A stretch of DNA of 19,760 nucleotides from Anaerolinea sp. (GCA_020216845.1 JAIWNK010000071.1:1-19760), one strand, 5' to 3'; shown: positions 1-8,183, counted from the stretch's first letter. The notes: a model not told the origin generated them from the sequence alone. Translations and numbers: made by a program.

Positions 1-1062
1 GCCTTGCGCATTCAGCAATCGCTGCAACTGCTTGAAAACCGCCTGCGTCTGCTCCTACAAGCGTTTGCCAAGCGCATTGAGGAGACCGCTGAACTGCCCA
101 TCATGGCCTTCACCCACTTACAACCCGCCGAACCCACCACCCTGGGATACCGACTCTCCAGCTACGCCCAAGACCTGCTAAGCGATTGGCAAACCCTGCG
201 TCAGCTGAAGCGCGAACTACGCGGCAAGGGCTTCAAAGGCGCAGTTGGCAGCGCCGCAGCCTATGCTGAGCTGATGGGCGAATCGCAACTCGATGCATTT
301 GAACAACGTCTGTCTGCACACCTGGGGCTAAGCTTCTTCCCCATCACCACCCAAACCTACCCGCGCAAACAGGAATACACCCTGCTTGCAGCCCTGGCAG
401 GGCTGGGCGCCTCGCTCTACAAGTTTTGCTTCGACCTGCGCCTGCTTCAATCTCCGCCCATTGGTGAATGCAGTGAACCCTTTGGCGCACGGCAGGTTGG
501 CTCCTCCGCCATGCCTTTCAAACGCAACCCCATTCAGGCCGAAAAAGTCGATTCCCTGGCCCGTCTGCTCGCACAAATGCCAGCTGTCGCCTGGCAAAAC
601 GCGGCTCACTCCCTGCTTGAGCGCACCCTGGATGACAGCGCCAACCGCCGCAGCCTGTTACCCGAGTCGTTTCTCATCTGTGATGAAATCCTGCTCACCA
701 CAACCAGGCTGATCAACGGCCTGCAAATCAACACGGCTGCCATTCAGCGCAACCTGGCCATCTATGGGCCCTTTGCCGCCACTGAGCGCATTCTGATGGC
801 CCTGGTCAAAGCCGGAGCCGACCGTCAGCAAATGCACGAACACCTTCGTCAGCACGCTCTACAAGCCTGGCAAGCCATCCAAAACGGTCAGGCCAACCCT
901 CTACAAGACAACCTGCTCAATGATGCGCTCCTATCCACCTACGTAGACAACGAAAGCCTTCGCACTCTCTTACACGCCGAACAACATCTCGGCTTTGCCC
1001 CCACACGCGCCCGCCGCATGGCGGCCCTCATCCGTCAATCTATAGAAGAAGGTTTACCGTAA
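1..1062 (+). CDS. purB: Adenylosuccinate lyase, 5'-truncated by window edge
   Basis: This enzyme of the fumarase/aspartase superfamily splits SAICAR to AICAR and adenylosuccinate to AMP, releasing fumarate, in cytosolic purine synthesis. The reading frame is open from base 1, so the N-terminal part lies outside the window; about 353 C-terminal residues are visible of a family usually 430-480 long. Visible signatures are THLQPAEPTT (around bases 112-141), with the conserved histidine, and the superfamily loop GSSAMPFKRNP (bases 499-531), which carries the catalytic serine. ERTLDDSANRR, typical of PurB, follows the loop. The substrate loop and C-terminal helical domain look intact and end in TAA. 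The gene stands 96 bases before glnA, which has its own promoter, so the two need not be co-transcribed. Confidence in the family is high; only the true start is unknown. Confidence 0.95.
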   Translation, partial: ALRIQQSLQLLENRLRLLLQAFAKRIEETAELPIMAFTHLQPAEPTTLGYRLSSYAQDLLSDWQTLRQLKRELRGKGFKGAVGSAAAYAELMGESQLDAFEQRLSAHLGLSFFPITTQTYPRKQEYTLLAALAGLGASLYKFCFDLRLLQSPPIGECSEPFGARQVGSSAMPFKRNPIQAEKVDSLARLLAQMPAVAWQNAAHSLLERTLDDSANRRSLLPESFLICDEILLTTTRLINGLQINTAAIQRNLAIYGPFAATERILMALVKAGADRQQMHEHLRQHALQAWQAIQNGQANPLQDNLLNDALLSTYVDNESLRTLLHAEQHLGFAPTRARRMAALIRQSIEEGLP

Positions 1063-1078
1063 GCGTGTAATCTGTAAC

Positions 1079-1107
1079 TGGACATTCAGACCCTCTCTCT
1101 GTACAAT
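1079..1107 (+). promoter_or_regulatory. Sigma-70-type promoter of glnA
   Basis: A -35 box TGGACA (1079-1084, 5 of 6 to consensus) is separated by exactly 17 bases from a -10 box TACAAT (1102-1107, 5 of 6). Transcription would start near 1114, giving a leader of about 45 bases before the glnA ATG. This is the best-formed promoter in the window. No sigma-54 -24/-12 element or obvious operator palindrome is seen next to it. Confidence 0.7.
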
Positions 1108-1147
1108 CAATCTATCATCCAGGTTTACATTCCAAACATACCCTATC

Positions 1148-1156
1148 GAGGAGAGG
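1148..1156 (+). promoter_or_regulatory. Ribosome binding site of glnA
   Basis: GAGGAGAGG lies two bases before the ATG at 1159, with its GAGGAG core at a normal distance. It fixes the start of glnA. Confidence 0.7.
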
Positions 1157-1158
1157 TC

Positions 1159-2577
1159 ATGTTCAAGAATTTTGCCGAAGCTGCTGCGTTTGTTCGCGAG
1201 CACAATATCCGCATGGTGGATCTCAAGTTCACCGATTTATGGGGAAGATGGCATCATGTCACCATCTCGGCCACCGAATTTTCCAGTGAGTTAATGAGCG
1301 ATGGCGTAGGCTTTGATGGCTCAAGCGTTGGCTTTAAGAGTGTCAAATCCGGCGATATGGTACTTGTCCCCGATCTTAGCACCGGCTTTGTTGACCCATT
1401 CTGGGAAGAACCAACCCTCAGCTTCATCTGCAACACCCTGGAAGCCGACACCAAAGAAACATTTGCCGGCGACCCGCGCGAAGTCTGCCGACGTGCAGAA
1501 GAATACATGAAGCAAACCGGCATTGCCGATGCCAGCCATTGGGGACCTGAATTTGAATTCTACGTCTTCAACCAGGTGGTGTTGCAAAACGGCATCAACG
1601 TTGCCAGCTATCGCGTCGAATCGATTGAGGCCTCGTGGAACAGCGCTGAAGGCGGCAACGGACACTACATTCCCATCCATGGCGGCTACCACGCCATCCC
1701 ACCCAAAGATCAGCTCTACGACCTGCGCTCACAAATGGTCATGGCGCTTGAAAGCGTGGGCATTCCCGTCAAATATCACCATCACGAAGTCGGCGGCCCG
1801 GGCCAAAGCGAAATTGAAACCCCGCTGATGGGAATGATGGCCGCAGCCGATGCTTCGATGGTGATCAAGTACATCACCAAAATGGTCGCCCACGAAAATG
1901 GGCAAACCGTCACCTTCCTGCCCAAGCCACTATATGGCGAGGCCGGCAGCGGAATGCACTTCCACCAACACATCTTCAAGAACAACGTCAACCTGTTCTA
2001 CGACCCGCAGGGCCCCAACCTGCTCAGCCAAACCGCCCTCTACTACATCGGCGGCCTGTTGACACACGCCCCGGCTGTGTTGGCCTTCACCAACCCTTCC
2101 ACCAACTCCTATCGTCGCCTTGTGCCCGGCTTTGAAGCCCCCATCAATGCCTTCTTCTCCAGCGGCAACCGCAGCGCAGCAATCCGCGTGCCCAAATACG
2201 CCACCCAACCAGACAAAGTGCGCATGGAATTTCGCCCGCCCGATGCCACCTGCAACCCCTACCTGGCCATGGCTGCACAGCTCATGGCAGGGCTGGATGG
2301 AATCCGCAACAAGATTGACCCAACCGCAGCTGGCTTTGGCCCAATTGATGATGACATCTTCACCTGGCCCGAAGAACGGCGTGCCACGATCAAGAGCCTG
2401 CCCACCTCACTGGAAGAAGCCCTCAAGGCGCTTGAGCAAGACCATCAATTCCTGCTCGAAGGCGCGGTCTTCGACGAAACCATGATCCAAAACTGGATCA
2501 AAGCCAAACGCGCTGAAGACCGTCAATTACGCCTGCGCCCCCATCCCTACGAGATCGAGCTGTATTTCGACCTGTAA
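1159..2577 (+). CDS. glnA: Glutamine synthetase, type I
   Basis: Makes glutamine from glutamate, ammonia and ATP as a cytosolic dodecamer. At 472 residues it has the normal GS-I length. The N-terminal beta-grasp domain holds GFDGSS (51-56). Catalytic-domain motifs are GPEFEFY (129-135, metal-ligand glutamates 131 and 133), HHHEVGGPGQSE (207-218), GSGMHFHQ (263-270, ATP/metal histidine), NPSTNSYRRL (312-321) and EFRPPDATCNPYLA (357-370). The start is set by a strong Shine-Dalgarno site. In the region that carries the adenylylated tyrosine in enterobacterial enzymes (NLYDLP), this protein reads DIFTWP, with Phe401 in place of Tyr, so control by GlnE-type adenylylation at that site is not possible. 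Several further substitutions (for example Phe in GMHFH) suggest a diverged GS-I subtype. It has its own promoter and terminator, so it is probably monocistronic. Confidence 0.95.
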   Translation: MFKNFAEAAAFVREHNIRMVDLKFTDLWGRWHHVTISATEFSSELMSDGVGFDGSSVGFKSVKSGDMVLVPDLSTGFVDPFWEEPTLSFICNTLEADTKETFAGDPREVCRRAEEYMKQTGIADASHWGPEFEFYVFNQVVLQNGINVASYRVESIEASWNSAEGGNGHYIPIHGGYHAIPPKDQLYDLRSQMVMALESVGIPVKYHHHEVGGPGQSEIETPLMGMMAAADASMVIKYITKMVAHENGQTVTFLPKPLYGEAGSGMHFHQHIFKNNVNLFYDPQGPNLLSQTALYYIGGLLTHAPAVLAFTNPSTNSYRRLVPGFEAPINAFFSSGNRSAAIRVPKYATQPDKVRMEFRPPDATCNPYLAMAAQLMAGLDGIRNKIDPTAAGFGPIDDDIFTWPEERRATIKSLPTSLEEALKALEQDHQFLLEGAVFDETMIQNWIKAKRAEDRQLRLRPHPYEIELYFDL

Positions 2578-2596
2578 GCCCCGTGAAGCAGCATTG

Positions 2597-2633
2597 CAGC
2601 CGGATGCCTGAAAACATCCGGCTGTCTTTTTTT
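2597..2633 (+). terminator. Intrinsic terminator of glnA
   Basis: A perfect 10-bp stem, CAGCCGGATG (2597-2606) pairing with CATCCGGCTG (2615-2624), closes an 8-base loop and is followed by TC and seven T (2627-2633). It begins 20 bases after the glnA stop. The opposite strand lacks a T tract after the stem, so it should work in the + direction only, protecting the convergent SH3b gene from read-through. Confidence 0.9.
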
Positions 2634-2643
2634 ATTTGCCACG

Positions 2644-3123
2644 CTACGGCTGCTGCGCCACCACCGTCAGATAGTTCGCAGCTGCCCAGCCAGAGCGTTT
2701 TTCATCGTATGGAGCAGTTAAATACCACCATGTATACCCATCGGCGCTGCGTGGCCCATCGCGCACCTCAAACACCTCTGCATCCATTCCCAAAAACAAG
2801 GGCGGCTGCCCAACCCCCGGCCCGGAACGCAGGCGCAGCCCTTCTCCATCCGTCCCCGTAATTTGCACATACATGCCCACAGCAATGCCATCTTCCAGCA
2901 CCGGCACTGCTGTTTCCGTTGGAGCAGCTGCTGTTTGCAAAATGGGGCGCAGCGTTGCAGTTGGCAGCGGAATGAGCACAACCTGCGGCACAATTGTCGG
3001 CGCAAGTGTTGCCCGATGCCGCATTCCAAGCCCCACCGCCGCCGAAAAGCCACACGCCAACACAGCAACCGCTACCGCCCCCACCCACACCCATGGATTC
3101 AGTGAACGAAGCAGTGATTTCAC
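2644..3123 (-). CDS. Membrane-anchored SH3b-like domain protein
   Basis: A 159-residue protein from a GTG start whose GTGA overlaps the TGA stop of the upstream antiporter gene, a typical translational-coupling arrangement; a longer frame reading back inside cax is possible but less likely. The N-terminus is short and basic, followed by a hydrophobic stretch at about residues 10-34 (uncleaved anchor or signal). VLAC (21-24) resembles a lipobox, but leucine at -2 is atypical, so lipidation is uncertain. Residues 37-80 form a Pro/Thr/Ala-rich linker. The C-terminal part (about 82-155) contains GLRLRSGPGVG, the hallmark of bacterial SH3 (SH3b) domains, followed by WWYLTA and SGWAAANYL, also typical. 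SH3b domains usually bind cell-wall peptides or proteins; the exact ligand here is unknown. The protein probably sits outside the membrane. Confidence 0.8.
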   Translation of the reverse strand: MKSLLRSLNPWVWVGAVAVAVLACGFSAAVGLGMRHRATLAPTIVPQVVLIPLPTATLRPILQTAAAPTETAVPVLEDGIAVGMYVQITGTDGEGLRLRSGPGVGQPPLFLGMDAEVFEVRDGPRSADGYTWWYLTAPYDEKRSGWAAANYLTVVAQQP

Positions 3124-4208
3124 ATGCCCACCGGCAACAAGAAAAAGGCAATGCCCAAGATCAAATACACCGCCAACAACGACACGCCTTCGATCCAATT
3201 CGATTCACCATCGTTGCTGACCAATGCCGCCACCAACACCCCTGCCCCCAACGCCACCAATTCAAACGGGTTGAAAATCAACGTCAGCGGGTTGCCCATC
3301 GCCAAACTAATGAACACCAACACGGGCGCAACAAACAACGCCACCTGCAAGCTGGAAGAAAGCGCAATCTCCACGCTCAGTTCCATCTTATTGCGCAATG
3401 CCACCTGCACCGCCACCAGGTGTTCGGCCACATTGCCCACAATCGGGATAAGAATAATACCCAGGAAGAACTCCGAAAGGCCAAGCCCTTCGGTCACGTG
3501 TTCCACCGCCCCAACCAACAGCTCACTCAACACCACCACCCCCAACGTCGAGAGCGCCAACACAACCAAAGCCTGCCACAGCGGCCACCCCTTGGCATGA
3601 ATGGCCTCTTCCGCCGGTTCATGCGTCACCGGGCTGTTTTGCGCCTTGAAACTGTAGAACAACCCCAACGCATACAGCAAAATCATCACCGCCGCCACGC
3701 CCAGGCTCAGCGCCTCCACCCGCGGGCTGTGATCCGGCCCAATCGAATGACTGAAGAACGATGGCACAACCAGGGCCAAAATGGAAAGCGTCATCAGCAC
3801 CGCATAATTATTGGCCTGACGGCGATCGAATTTTTGCACACCGTTTTTGATTCCGCCCAACACCATTGCCGCGCCCATCACCAACAACAGGTTGCCAATA
3901 ATCGAGCCAGTGATTGAAGCCTTAACCAATTCCAGATAGCCAGCTTGAATGGCCACCAGGGTAATGATCAGCTCTGCCGCATTGCCCAAGGTCGCATTCA
4001 ATAGCCCACCGATGCGCGGGCCGGTGCGTTCCGCCAATGCCTCCGTTGCCTCGCCAATATACCCTGCCATTGGGATGACCCCAACCGCCGAAAGAATGAA
4101 CACCCACAAATCTCCCCATGCCCCTGCTTTTGCCACAAAAGCCAACGGCAACGCCACCAACAACACCGACAATGGATGCCCGCGAAGATAGTCCCAGACC
4201 TTTTTCAT
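3120..4208 (-). CDS. Calcium/proton antiporter, CAX type
   Basis: An integral membrane cation exchanger of the CaCA superfamily, likely exporting Ca2+ in exchange for protons. The 362-residue length fits bacterial CAX proteins. The two inverted alpha-repeats are visible: GNAAELIIT (75-83, acidic residue Glu79) and GNVAEHLVA (258-266, Glu262), each in a pair of hydrophobic helices. About eleven membrane segments can be drawn, with a hydrophilic, acidic-containing loop at about 187-207 between the halves, as expected. The ATG is preceded by AAGGA eight bases upstream. The gene overlaps the following SH3b gene by 4 bases. A TATAAT box lies just upstream, so it may be transcribed separately from the epimerase gene before it. 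The symbols chaA or cax would both be plausible. Confidence 0.92.
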   Translation of the reverse strand: MKKVWDYLRGHPLSVLLVALPLAFVAKAGAWGDLWVFILSAVGVIPMAGYIGEATEALAERTGPRIGGLLNATLGNAAELIITLVAIQAGYLELVKASITGSIIGNLLLVMGAAMVLGGIKNGVQKFDRRQANNYAVLMTLSILALVVPSFFSHSIGPDHSPRVEALSLGVAAVMILLYALGLFYSFKAQNSPVTHEPAEEAIHAKGWPLWQALVVLALSTLGVVVLSELLVGAVEHVTEGLGLSEFFLGIILIPIVGNVAEHLVAVQVALRNKMELSVEIALSSSLQVALFVAPVLVFISLAMGNPLTLIFNPFELVALGAGVLVAALVSNDGESNWIEGVSLLAVYLILGIAFFLLPVGM

Positions 4209-4249
4209 TGCACAATCCTTTACGACGCAAAATAAAAGACAACAGTTCT

Positions 4250-4278
4250 ATTATACCGTCAAACGTTGCGCTTGTTTT
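4250..4278 (-). promoter_or_regulatory. Possible promoter of the CAX antiporter gene
   Basis: On the - strand a perfect TATAAT (4250-4255) lies about 40 bases before the cax ATG, in the 50-base gap after the epimerase stop. The -35 region at 17-base spacing (AAAACA) matches consensus in only three positions. A TTGAC sequence sits too near the -10 to serve as the -35. Confidence 0.4.
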
Positions 4279-5188
4279 TAGAACGAGGTGCAAAAAGGTC
4301 CTGCAAAGCTGAAGACAACTCACCAAATTGAAAGCGATAGCCAGCCCGCAACAAACGAATCGGCAAAACGCGCTGCCCATCCAACACCAGCGTACTCATT
4401 TCACCCAGCAACAACCGCAAAGCAAATGTTGGCACGGGGAACCAATAGAAACGTTTCAAAGCCTTCGCCAGGGCACGGCCAAAATCAGCCTGTTGCAACG
4501 GAATGGGCGCAGTCAGGTTAAAAACCCCTTCCAACCTGTTTTCCAGCAAAAAGCAAATCGCCTCCACTTCATCTCGCCAATGAATCCACGAATACCACTG
4601 CTGACCACTCCCCAACCGCCCGCCAACAAACAGACGAAACGGCAAAGCCATGCGCTTCAACACGCCTTGACGCGGGTCGAGCACCAAACCAGTGCGCACA
4701 ATCGCCCGCTTCACGCCAAAGTTCTCCACCGGACGAGTGGAATCTTCCCATGCCACGCACACCTGTGCCAAAAAATCATTCCCTGCCGGGATATTTTCGT
4801 TCAGCTCCCGATCACCGCTCTGCACGCCATAATACCCAATCGCAGAAGCCTGAATCAACAACTCGGGGCGCGCCCCGGCTTGAACTGCCCGCACAATTGC
4901 CTCGCCCGCGCGCAGGCGACTTTCACGAATAGCCTCTTTGCGCGCCGCCGTCCAACGTCCAGCTCCTATATTCTCCCCTGCCAGGTTAACAATCACCTGC
5001 GCCCACTGTGCCGCGTCCTTCCAACCATTCTCGGTTCGCCCATCCCATTTTGAAAGGCGAATGGCAGAAGGCATGCCCGTCAGATCATCACGACGGGTAA
5101 GCACCCAAACCGCATGTCCCTTCTCGATCAACGACCGGGTCAATGCCCGCCCAATCATCCCTGTGCCACCAACAATCAAAACACGCAT
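4259..5188 (-). CDS. TIGR01777 family NAD(P)-dependent epimerase/dehydratase-like protein
   Basis: An extended short-chain dehydrogenase/reductase-fold protein of the TIGR01777/YfcH (SulA-homologue) group, 309 residues from the chosen start. The Rossmann loop GGTGMIG is at 7-13. Family hallmarks NLAGENIGAGRWT (68-80), with the WT that follows it, and SAIGYYG (115-121) are present, and WIHWRDEVEA (201-210) is typical. The C-terminal DUF1731 region covers about 250-298 and ends with a basic tail. The ATG at 5188 is preferred because AAGAAGAGG precedes it by six bases; a longer frame starting 30 bases upstream has no such site. The reaction is unknown for nearly all members; E. coli YfcH and plant GC1-like relatives have been linked only loosely to division. 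It is divergent from the HNH gene. Confidence 0.88.
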   Translation of the reverse strand: MRVLIVGGTGMIGRALTRSLIEKGHAVWVLTRRDDLTGMPSAIRLSKWDGRTENGWKDAAQWAQVIVNLAGENIGAGRWTAARKEAIRESRLRAGEAIVRAVQAGARPELLIQASAIGYYGVQSGDRELNENIPAGNDFLAQVCVAWEDSTRPVENFGVKRAIVRTGLVLDPRQGVLKRMALPFRLFVGGRLGSGQQWYSWIHWRDEVEAICFLLENRLEGVFNLTAPIPLQQADFGRALAKALKRFYWFPVPTFALRLLLGEMSTLVLDGQRVLPIRLLRAGYRFQFGELSSALQDLFAPRSKNKRNV

Positions 5189-5246
5189 CGTTAACCTCTT
5201 CTTAAAGAATATTGCCAATCAGCGATCTGCCCCCACGCAACAACCA

Positions 5247-5255
5247 TGCTATAAT
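5247..5255 (+). promoter_or_regulatory. Extended -10 promoter of the HNH gene
   Basis: TGCTATAAT is a perfect extended -10 element (TGN plus TATAAT). No good -35 is seen 17 bases upstream (CTGCCC, three of six). The predicted start point near 5262 leaves only about ten bases before the ATG at 5272. Confidence 0.55.
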
Positions 5256-5271
5256 TCTCGAAAGTAAGCCT

Positions 5272-5775
5272 ATGTCCAAACTTGTTTTGGTTCTCAACGC
5301 CAATTTTGAGCCGATTAACACCTGCACACTGCCGCGCGCCATGGGGCTGCTGCTGACCGACAAAGCCACCCTGATCGCCAACGGGCGCGGCGAGATTCAC
5401 ACAGCCCACAAAAGCTTTCCCCGTCCATCGGTCATCCGTCTTCGGCAGATGATCCGTCGTCCCCGCCCACAGGTCAAACTTTGCCGGCGCGAAATCCTGC
5501 GCCGCGACAATTTCACCTGTCAATATTGCGGACGCCGCACCGGCAACCTGACGATTGACCATATCATTCCGCGTCATCTGGGCGGCGGTCACACCTGGAA
5601 CAACGTCGTCACTGCTTGTTCGGCCTGTAATCACGCCAAGGGCGGGCATTTGCTCAGCGAGACCAACATGCATCTGCTGCGCCCACCAAGCCAACCGCCG
5701 CTCACGGCGTTGTACATCTTTGAGCGCTTTTTGCCTCAAAATCAGGAATGGGAAGCTTTCTTGCTCGGTTGGTAA
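5272..5775 (+). CDS. HNH endonuclease family protein
   Basis: A 167-residue protein of the HNH nuclease superfamily. The N-terminal 70 residues begin MSKLVLVLNANFEPIN, the conserved opening of a widespread group of bacterial stand-alone HNH proteins. The nuclease core covers about 71-125: CQYC (83-86), TIDHIIPRHLGG (94-105) with His97 as likely general base, NNVV (110-113) and CSACNHAKG (116-124). The two CxxC pairs should bind a structural zinc. Start: ATG at 5272, with a perfect extended -10 about 17 bases upstream; an upstream in-frame ATG at 5212 would lie before this promoter and lies inside the epimerase region. It is the only + strand gene in a long - strand block. The biological role of this group is not known; no methylase or defence partner is adjacent. 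Confidence 0.9.
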   Translation: MSKLVLVLNANFEPINTCTLPRAMGLLLTDKATLIANGRGEIHTAHKSFPRPSVIRLRQMIRRPRPQVKLCRREILRRDNFTCQYCGRRTGNLTIDHIIPRHLGGGHTWNNVVTACSACNHAKGGHLLSETNMHLLRPPSQPPLTALYIFERFLPQNQEWEAFLLGW

Positions 5776-5836
5776 ACCGATCGCACGTCTTGCTGCTTCG
5801 GCGTTTCCACACCCAACCGTCATCGCTCCCTGCTCC

Positions 5837-7255
5837 CTATTGCAAGATCAACATCGCCACGCGCGGGGTGATGCCAACTTCAACCACCGCAGCCAACAAC
5901 AACATTGGCAACACCAACCCAACAAAAACAGCGGCCCAGTCAGCCAGCGCCTCAATCATCACCTGCCCAACCGCCTTACCGGGGGTCGGGGTTGCCAACA
6001 ATGCCCCCCCGCGCAACACTGCCGCCGTCGCAAGAATGACCGCCGGAATTTCAATCAGGCCATGCGGCAACAAAAGCGCCACCGTATATTGCCAGGCGGG
6101 CAAGCCATTTGCACCCAAGGTTGCCATCAAATAGCCGGCCAATGCCAGCGAAGCAAACATAGGCAAAACGCCCAAAATGCCTAATGAGAGCACCCCCAAC
6201 ACAAGCGTCAGCAACATCACCCGCACATTCTGCCAAAAAATCAACAGCACCAATCGAAACGTCAGCGCTTCCCAATTGGCCGAAACCATTCCCAAGCGCT
6301 GCTCTACCTCGGCCAAATTGTTCGCGTCGAGCGGAATGAAGAAATCGCGCACCAATTGCGTCCCAACCACAATACTCAAAACAGCCAATACCACAGCAAA
6401 GAAAATTGCTGGACGCATTTTTTGCAACGTATCTCCAATTACCAGACGATACCACTGCCAGGGTGTACGCGCCCCGCGCGTAAACTGCGCCCAAAACACA
6501 CGTCCCATCCAACGCAGATTCAAGACATCCAGGTCGCGCCCCAGCAATTCCTCACGCTGAAAATGAGCAACGCCCACGCGCACCAGCAAACCCGCTAACA
6601 AAACCATCCCAGCGGCAGCAAGCCACAACACCCGATAATCGCCCCAAAACATGACGACGCTCTCGCCCTGAATCAGCAATGCCACTGGCAGAATGATAAA
6701 ACTTGCCAGCAAATTGGCTGCCCGCACCGATGTCGCCTGTGTTGAAACGACCACCGCACCAGACACCATCACCACTGCCTGAACGATGGTCAACACCACC
6801 ACCAATGCCAGCACCTCAAACTCCGGCAACGGCACCCGCCCGGTAAGACCGCCCAAATATACCGACATGCCCAAAAAACTGCCAAACAAAGGCGGCACGG
6901 TCGAAGAAATCAGCTTGCCGAAATAAATTTGCCAATCTTTGAGCGGCGAATTCAGTAATGGCTCAATGCTACCGCGTTCTTTCTCGCCCACGAATGTCTC
7001 AAGCGCAATCACCAGCGAGAACGAAGTCGGGAAGAAGCCAACAATCAACAACAAGAAAGGCACCAATCGCTCCGCAACCACGTTGGCGCCATATTGTTCC
7101 ACAAAGCGCAAAATTCGCTGTGCCGTAAACGTCATCAAAAACGGGAAGAAAACCGTCAGTGCCGCGATCGGAAAGATAATCCGCCAATCCCGAAACTGAT
7201 CGCGCACCTCGCGCAACGCAATCACCCACACCGGACGCATCTGTTCACGCATCAT
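5837..7255 (-). CDS. ABC-2 type permease fused to SpoIIM-like domain
   Basis: A 472-residue membrane protein and partner of the ATPase encoded just before it; the genes overlap by 11 bases. GGAGGA six bases before ATGATG sets the start. Residues 7-230 look like an ABC-2 permease of the NatB kind: a first helix at about 27-45, then the marker ETFVGEKERGSIEPLLNSPL (86-105), followed by four or five more helices. Residues 231-280 are hydrophilic. Residues 283-470 form a second multi-helix module with LPHGLIEIPAVI (396-407), the signature of the SpoIIM (DUF95) family, and a helix pattern that fits it. Known SpoIIM proteins act in peptidoglycan remodelling during engulfment in spore formers, but homologues occur widely in non-sporulators beside ABC genes. 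The substrate is unknown. The two-domain reading is inferred from motifs only. Confidence 0.82.
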   Translation of the reverse strand: MMREQMRPVWVIALREVRDQFRDWRIIFPIAALTVFFPFLMTFTAQRILRFVEQYGANVVAERLVPFLLLIVGFFPTSFSLVIALETFVGEKERGSIEPLLNSPLKDWQIYFGKLISSTVPPLFGSFLGMSVYLGGLTGRVPLPEFEVLALVVVLTIVQAVVMVSGAVVVSTQATSVRAANLLASFIILPVALLIQGESVVMFWGDYRVLWLAAAGMVLLAGLLVRVGVAHFQREELLGRDLDVLNLRWMGRVFWAQFTRGARTPWQWYRLVIGDTLQKMRPAIFFAVVLAVLSIVVGTQLVRDFFIPLDANNLAEVEQRLGMVSANWEALTFRLVLLIFWQNVRVMLLTLVLGVLSLGILGVLPMFASLALAGYLMATLGANGLPAWQYTVALLLPHGLIEIPAVILATAAVLRGGALLATPTPGKAVGQVMIEALADWAAVFVGLVLPMLLLAAVVEVGITPRVAMLILQ

Positions 7256-8183
7256 GAGTTTCCTCCCGCACCGCCCGACTGACCGCTTCCAGATACGCAT
7301 CTTCCAAACTGTGCGGCACCTCCTGAAACGTCATCACCGGCAAACGCTCACTGAGCAATTGTTGCAACAACAACGGATTGGTGCGCTGCGGGTCTTCGAT
7401 CTGAAATCTCAGCCAATCTTGTCCACGCTCGGTCAAGGCCACACCATCCGGCAAACGCCCTTCCCAACCATTCAGCGGCTGTGAAAGACGCACTTCATAT
7501 TCTTCTGGCCCCAACAGGGAGCGCTTCAACAGCGCTGGCACGCCATCATAAATAATCCGTCCGCGTCGAATAATCGCAATCTGATCCGCCAACAGCTCGG
7601 CCTCCAGCAAGTTGTGCGTACACAGAACAATCGTGCGCTCGCGTGAGCGCAAGCTGCGAATCGCCTGCCGCACCATGTGAGCACTTTCCGGGTCCATCGC
7701 CGAAGTCGGCTCATCCAAGAGCAAAACCGGCGGCTCGTGCAACAAAGCCCGCACCAAAGCCAGTTTTTGGCGCATACCTTTGGAATATTCCCCCAAGCGC
7801 TTCTTTCGTGCCTCAGCCAGACCAAACATCTCCAACAAACGGTCAATCTGTTGGCGACGGCGCGCCGCATCCAGGCCATAGAGCCGTCCAAAGAACTGCA
7901 AATATTCTTCCGCATTTGAACGGCCATACAAGCCATGGCTCTCGGTTAACACGCCCACGGAGGCGCGCACTGCATCCGGCTGCTGCACCACATCATAGCC
8001 AGCAACGAGCGCACGTCCACGCGTTGGACGCAGCACCGAAGTCAACATGCGCACCGTCGTTGTCTTACCGGCCCCATTGGGCCCCAACAATACCAACACA
8101 TTGCCTTTGGGCACATCCAAATTGATCGAATCCACCGCAATAAATTCATCAAAAACTTTGGTCAATTGCTCTGCAAAAATCAA
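7245..8183 (-). CDS. ABC transporter ATP-binding protein, NatA/DrrA-like
   Basis: Nucleotide-binding subunit of the ABC-2 exporter whose permease gene overlaps its 3' end. Counting from the TTG chosen as start (312 residues): Walker A GPNGAGKT at 34-41; a Q-loop region GVLTESHGLY (77-86) with Glu in the glutamine position, as in NatA-like proteins; signature YSKGM (133-137) replacing LSGGQ; Walker B LLLDEPTSAMDP (154-165); H-loop His190. A C-terminal domain of about 100 residues follows. The TTG at 8183 is preferred because GGAGGAGG stands five bases before it; another in-frame TTG at 8201 lies upstream of that site. NatA-type systems export ions, drugs or lipids; the substrate cannot be told. 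A gap of about 100 bases separates it from lgt. Confidence 0.92.
   Translation of the reverse strand: MIFAEQLTKVFDEFIAVDSINLDVPKGNVLVLLGPNGAGKTTTVRMLTSVLRPTRGRALVAGYDVVQQPDAVRASVGVLTESHGLYGRSNAEEYLQFFGRLYGLDAARRRQQIDRLLEMFGLAEARKKRLGEYSKGMRQKLALVRALLHEPPVLLLDEPTSAMDPESAHMVRQAIRSLRSRERTIVLCTHNLLEAELLADQIAIIRRGRIIYDGVPALLKRSLLGPEEYEVRLSQPLNGWEGRLPDGVALTERGQDWLRFQIEDPQRTNPLLLQQLLSERLPVMTFQEVPHSLEDAYLEAVSRAVREETHDA

Noticed and set aside
1108..1158. Riboswitch or glutamine-sensing leader before glnA
   Set aside because: The leader is only about 45 bases, pyrimidine-rich, and shows no convincing paired structure.
2597..2633. Hairpin read as a bidirectional terminator for glnA and the SH3b gene
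   Set aside because: The - strand side lacks a T tract after the stem, so it is called for glnA only.
2994..3917. A 307-codon + strand open frame rich in His, Gln and Arg
   Set aside because: It lies antisense to the cax and SH3b genes, whose products have clear family motifs. Its composition is what the C/A-rich + strand gives by chance.
4328..5053. A 241-codon + strand frame opposite the epimerase gene
   Set aside because: No recognisable motif and low-complexity composition; the - strand has the complete TIGR01777 signature.
5272..5775. HNH protein as part of a restriction or other defence system
   Set aside because: No methylase, helicase or other defence partner is adjacent; the neighbours are housekeeping genes, and this HNH group is widespread as a single gene.
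5776..5836. Terminator expected between the convergent HNH and permease genes
   Set aside because: I see no stable hairpin with a T tract in these 61 bases on either strand.
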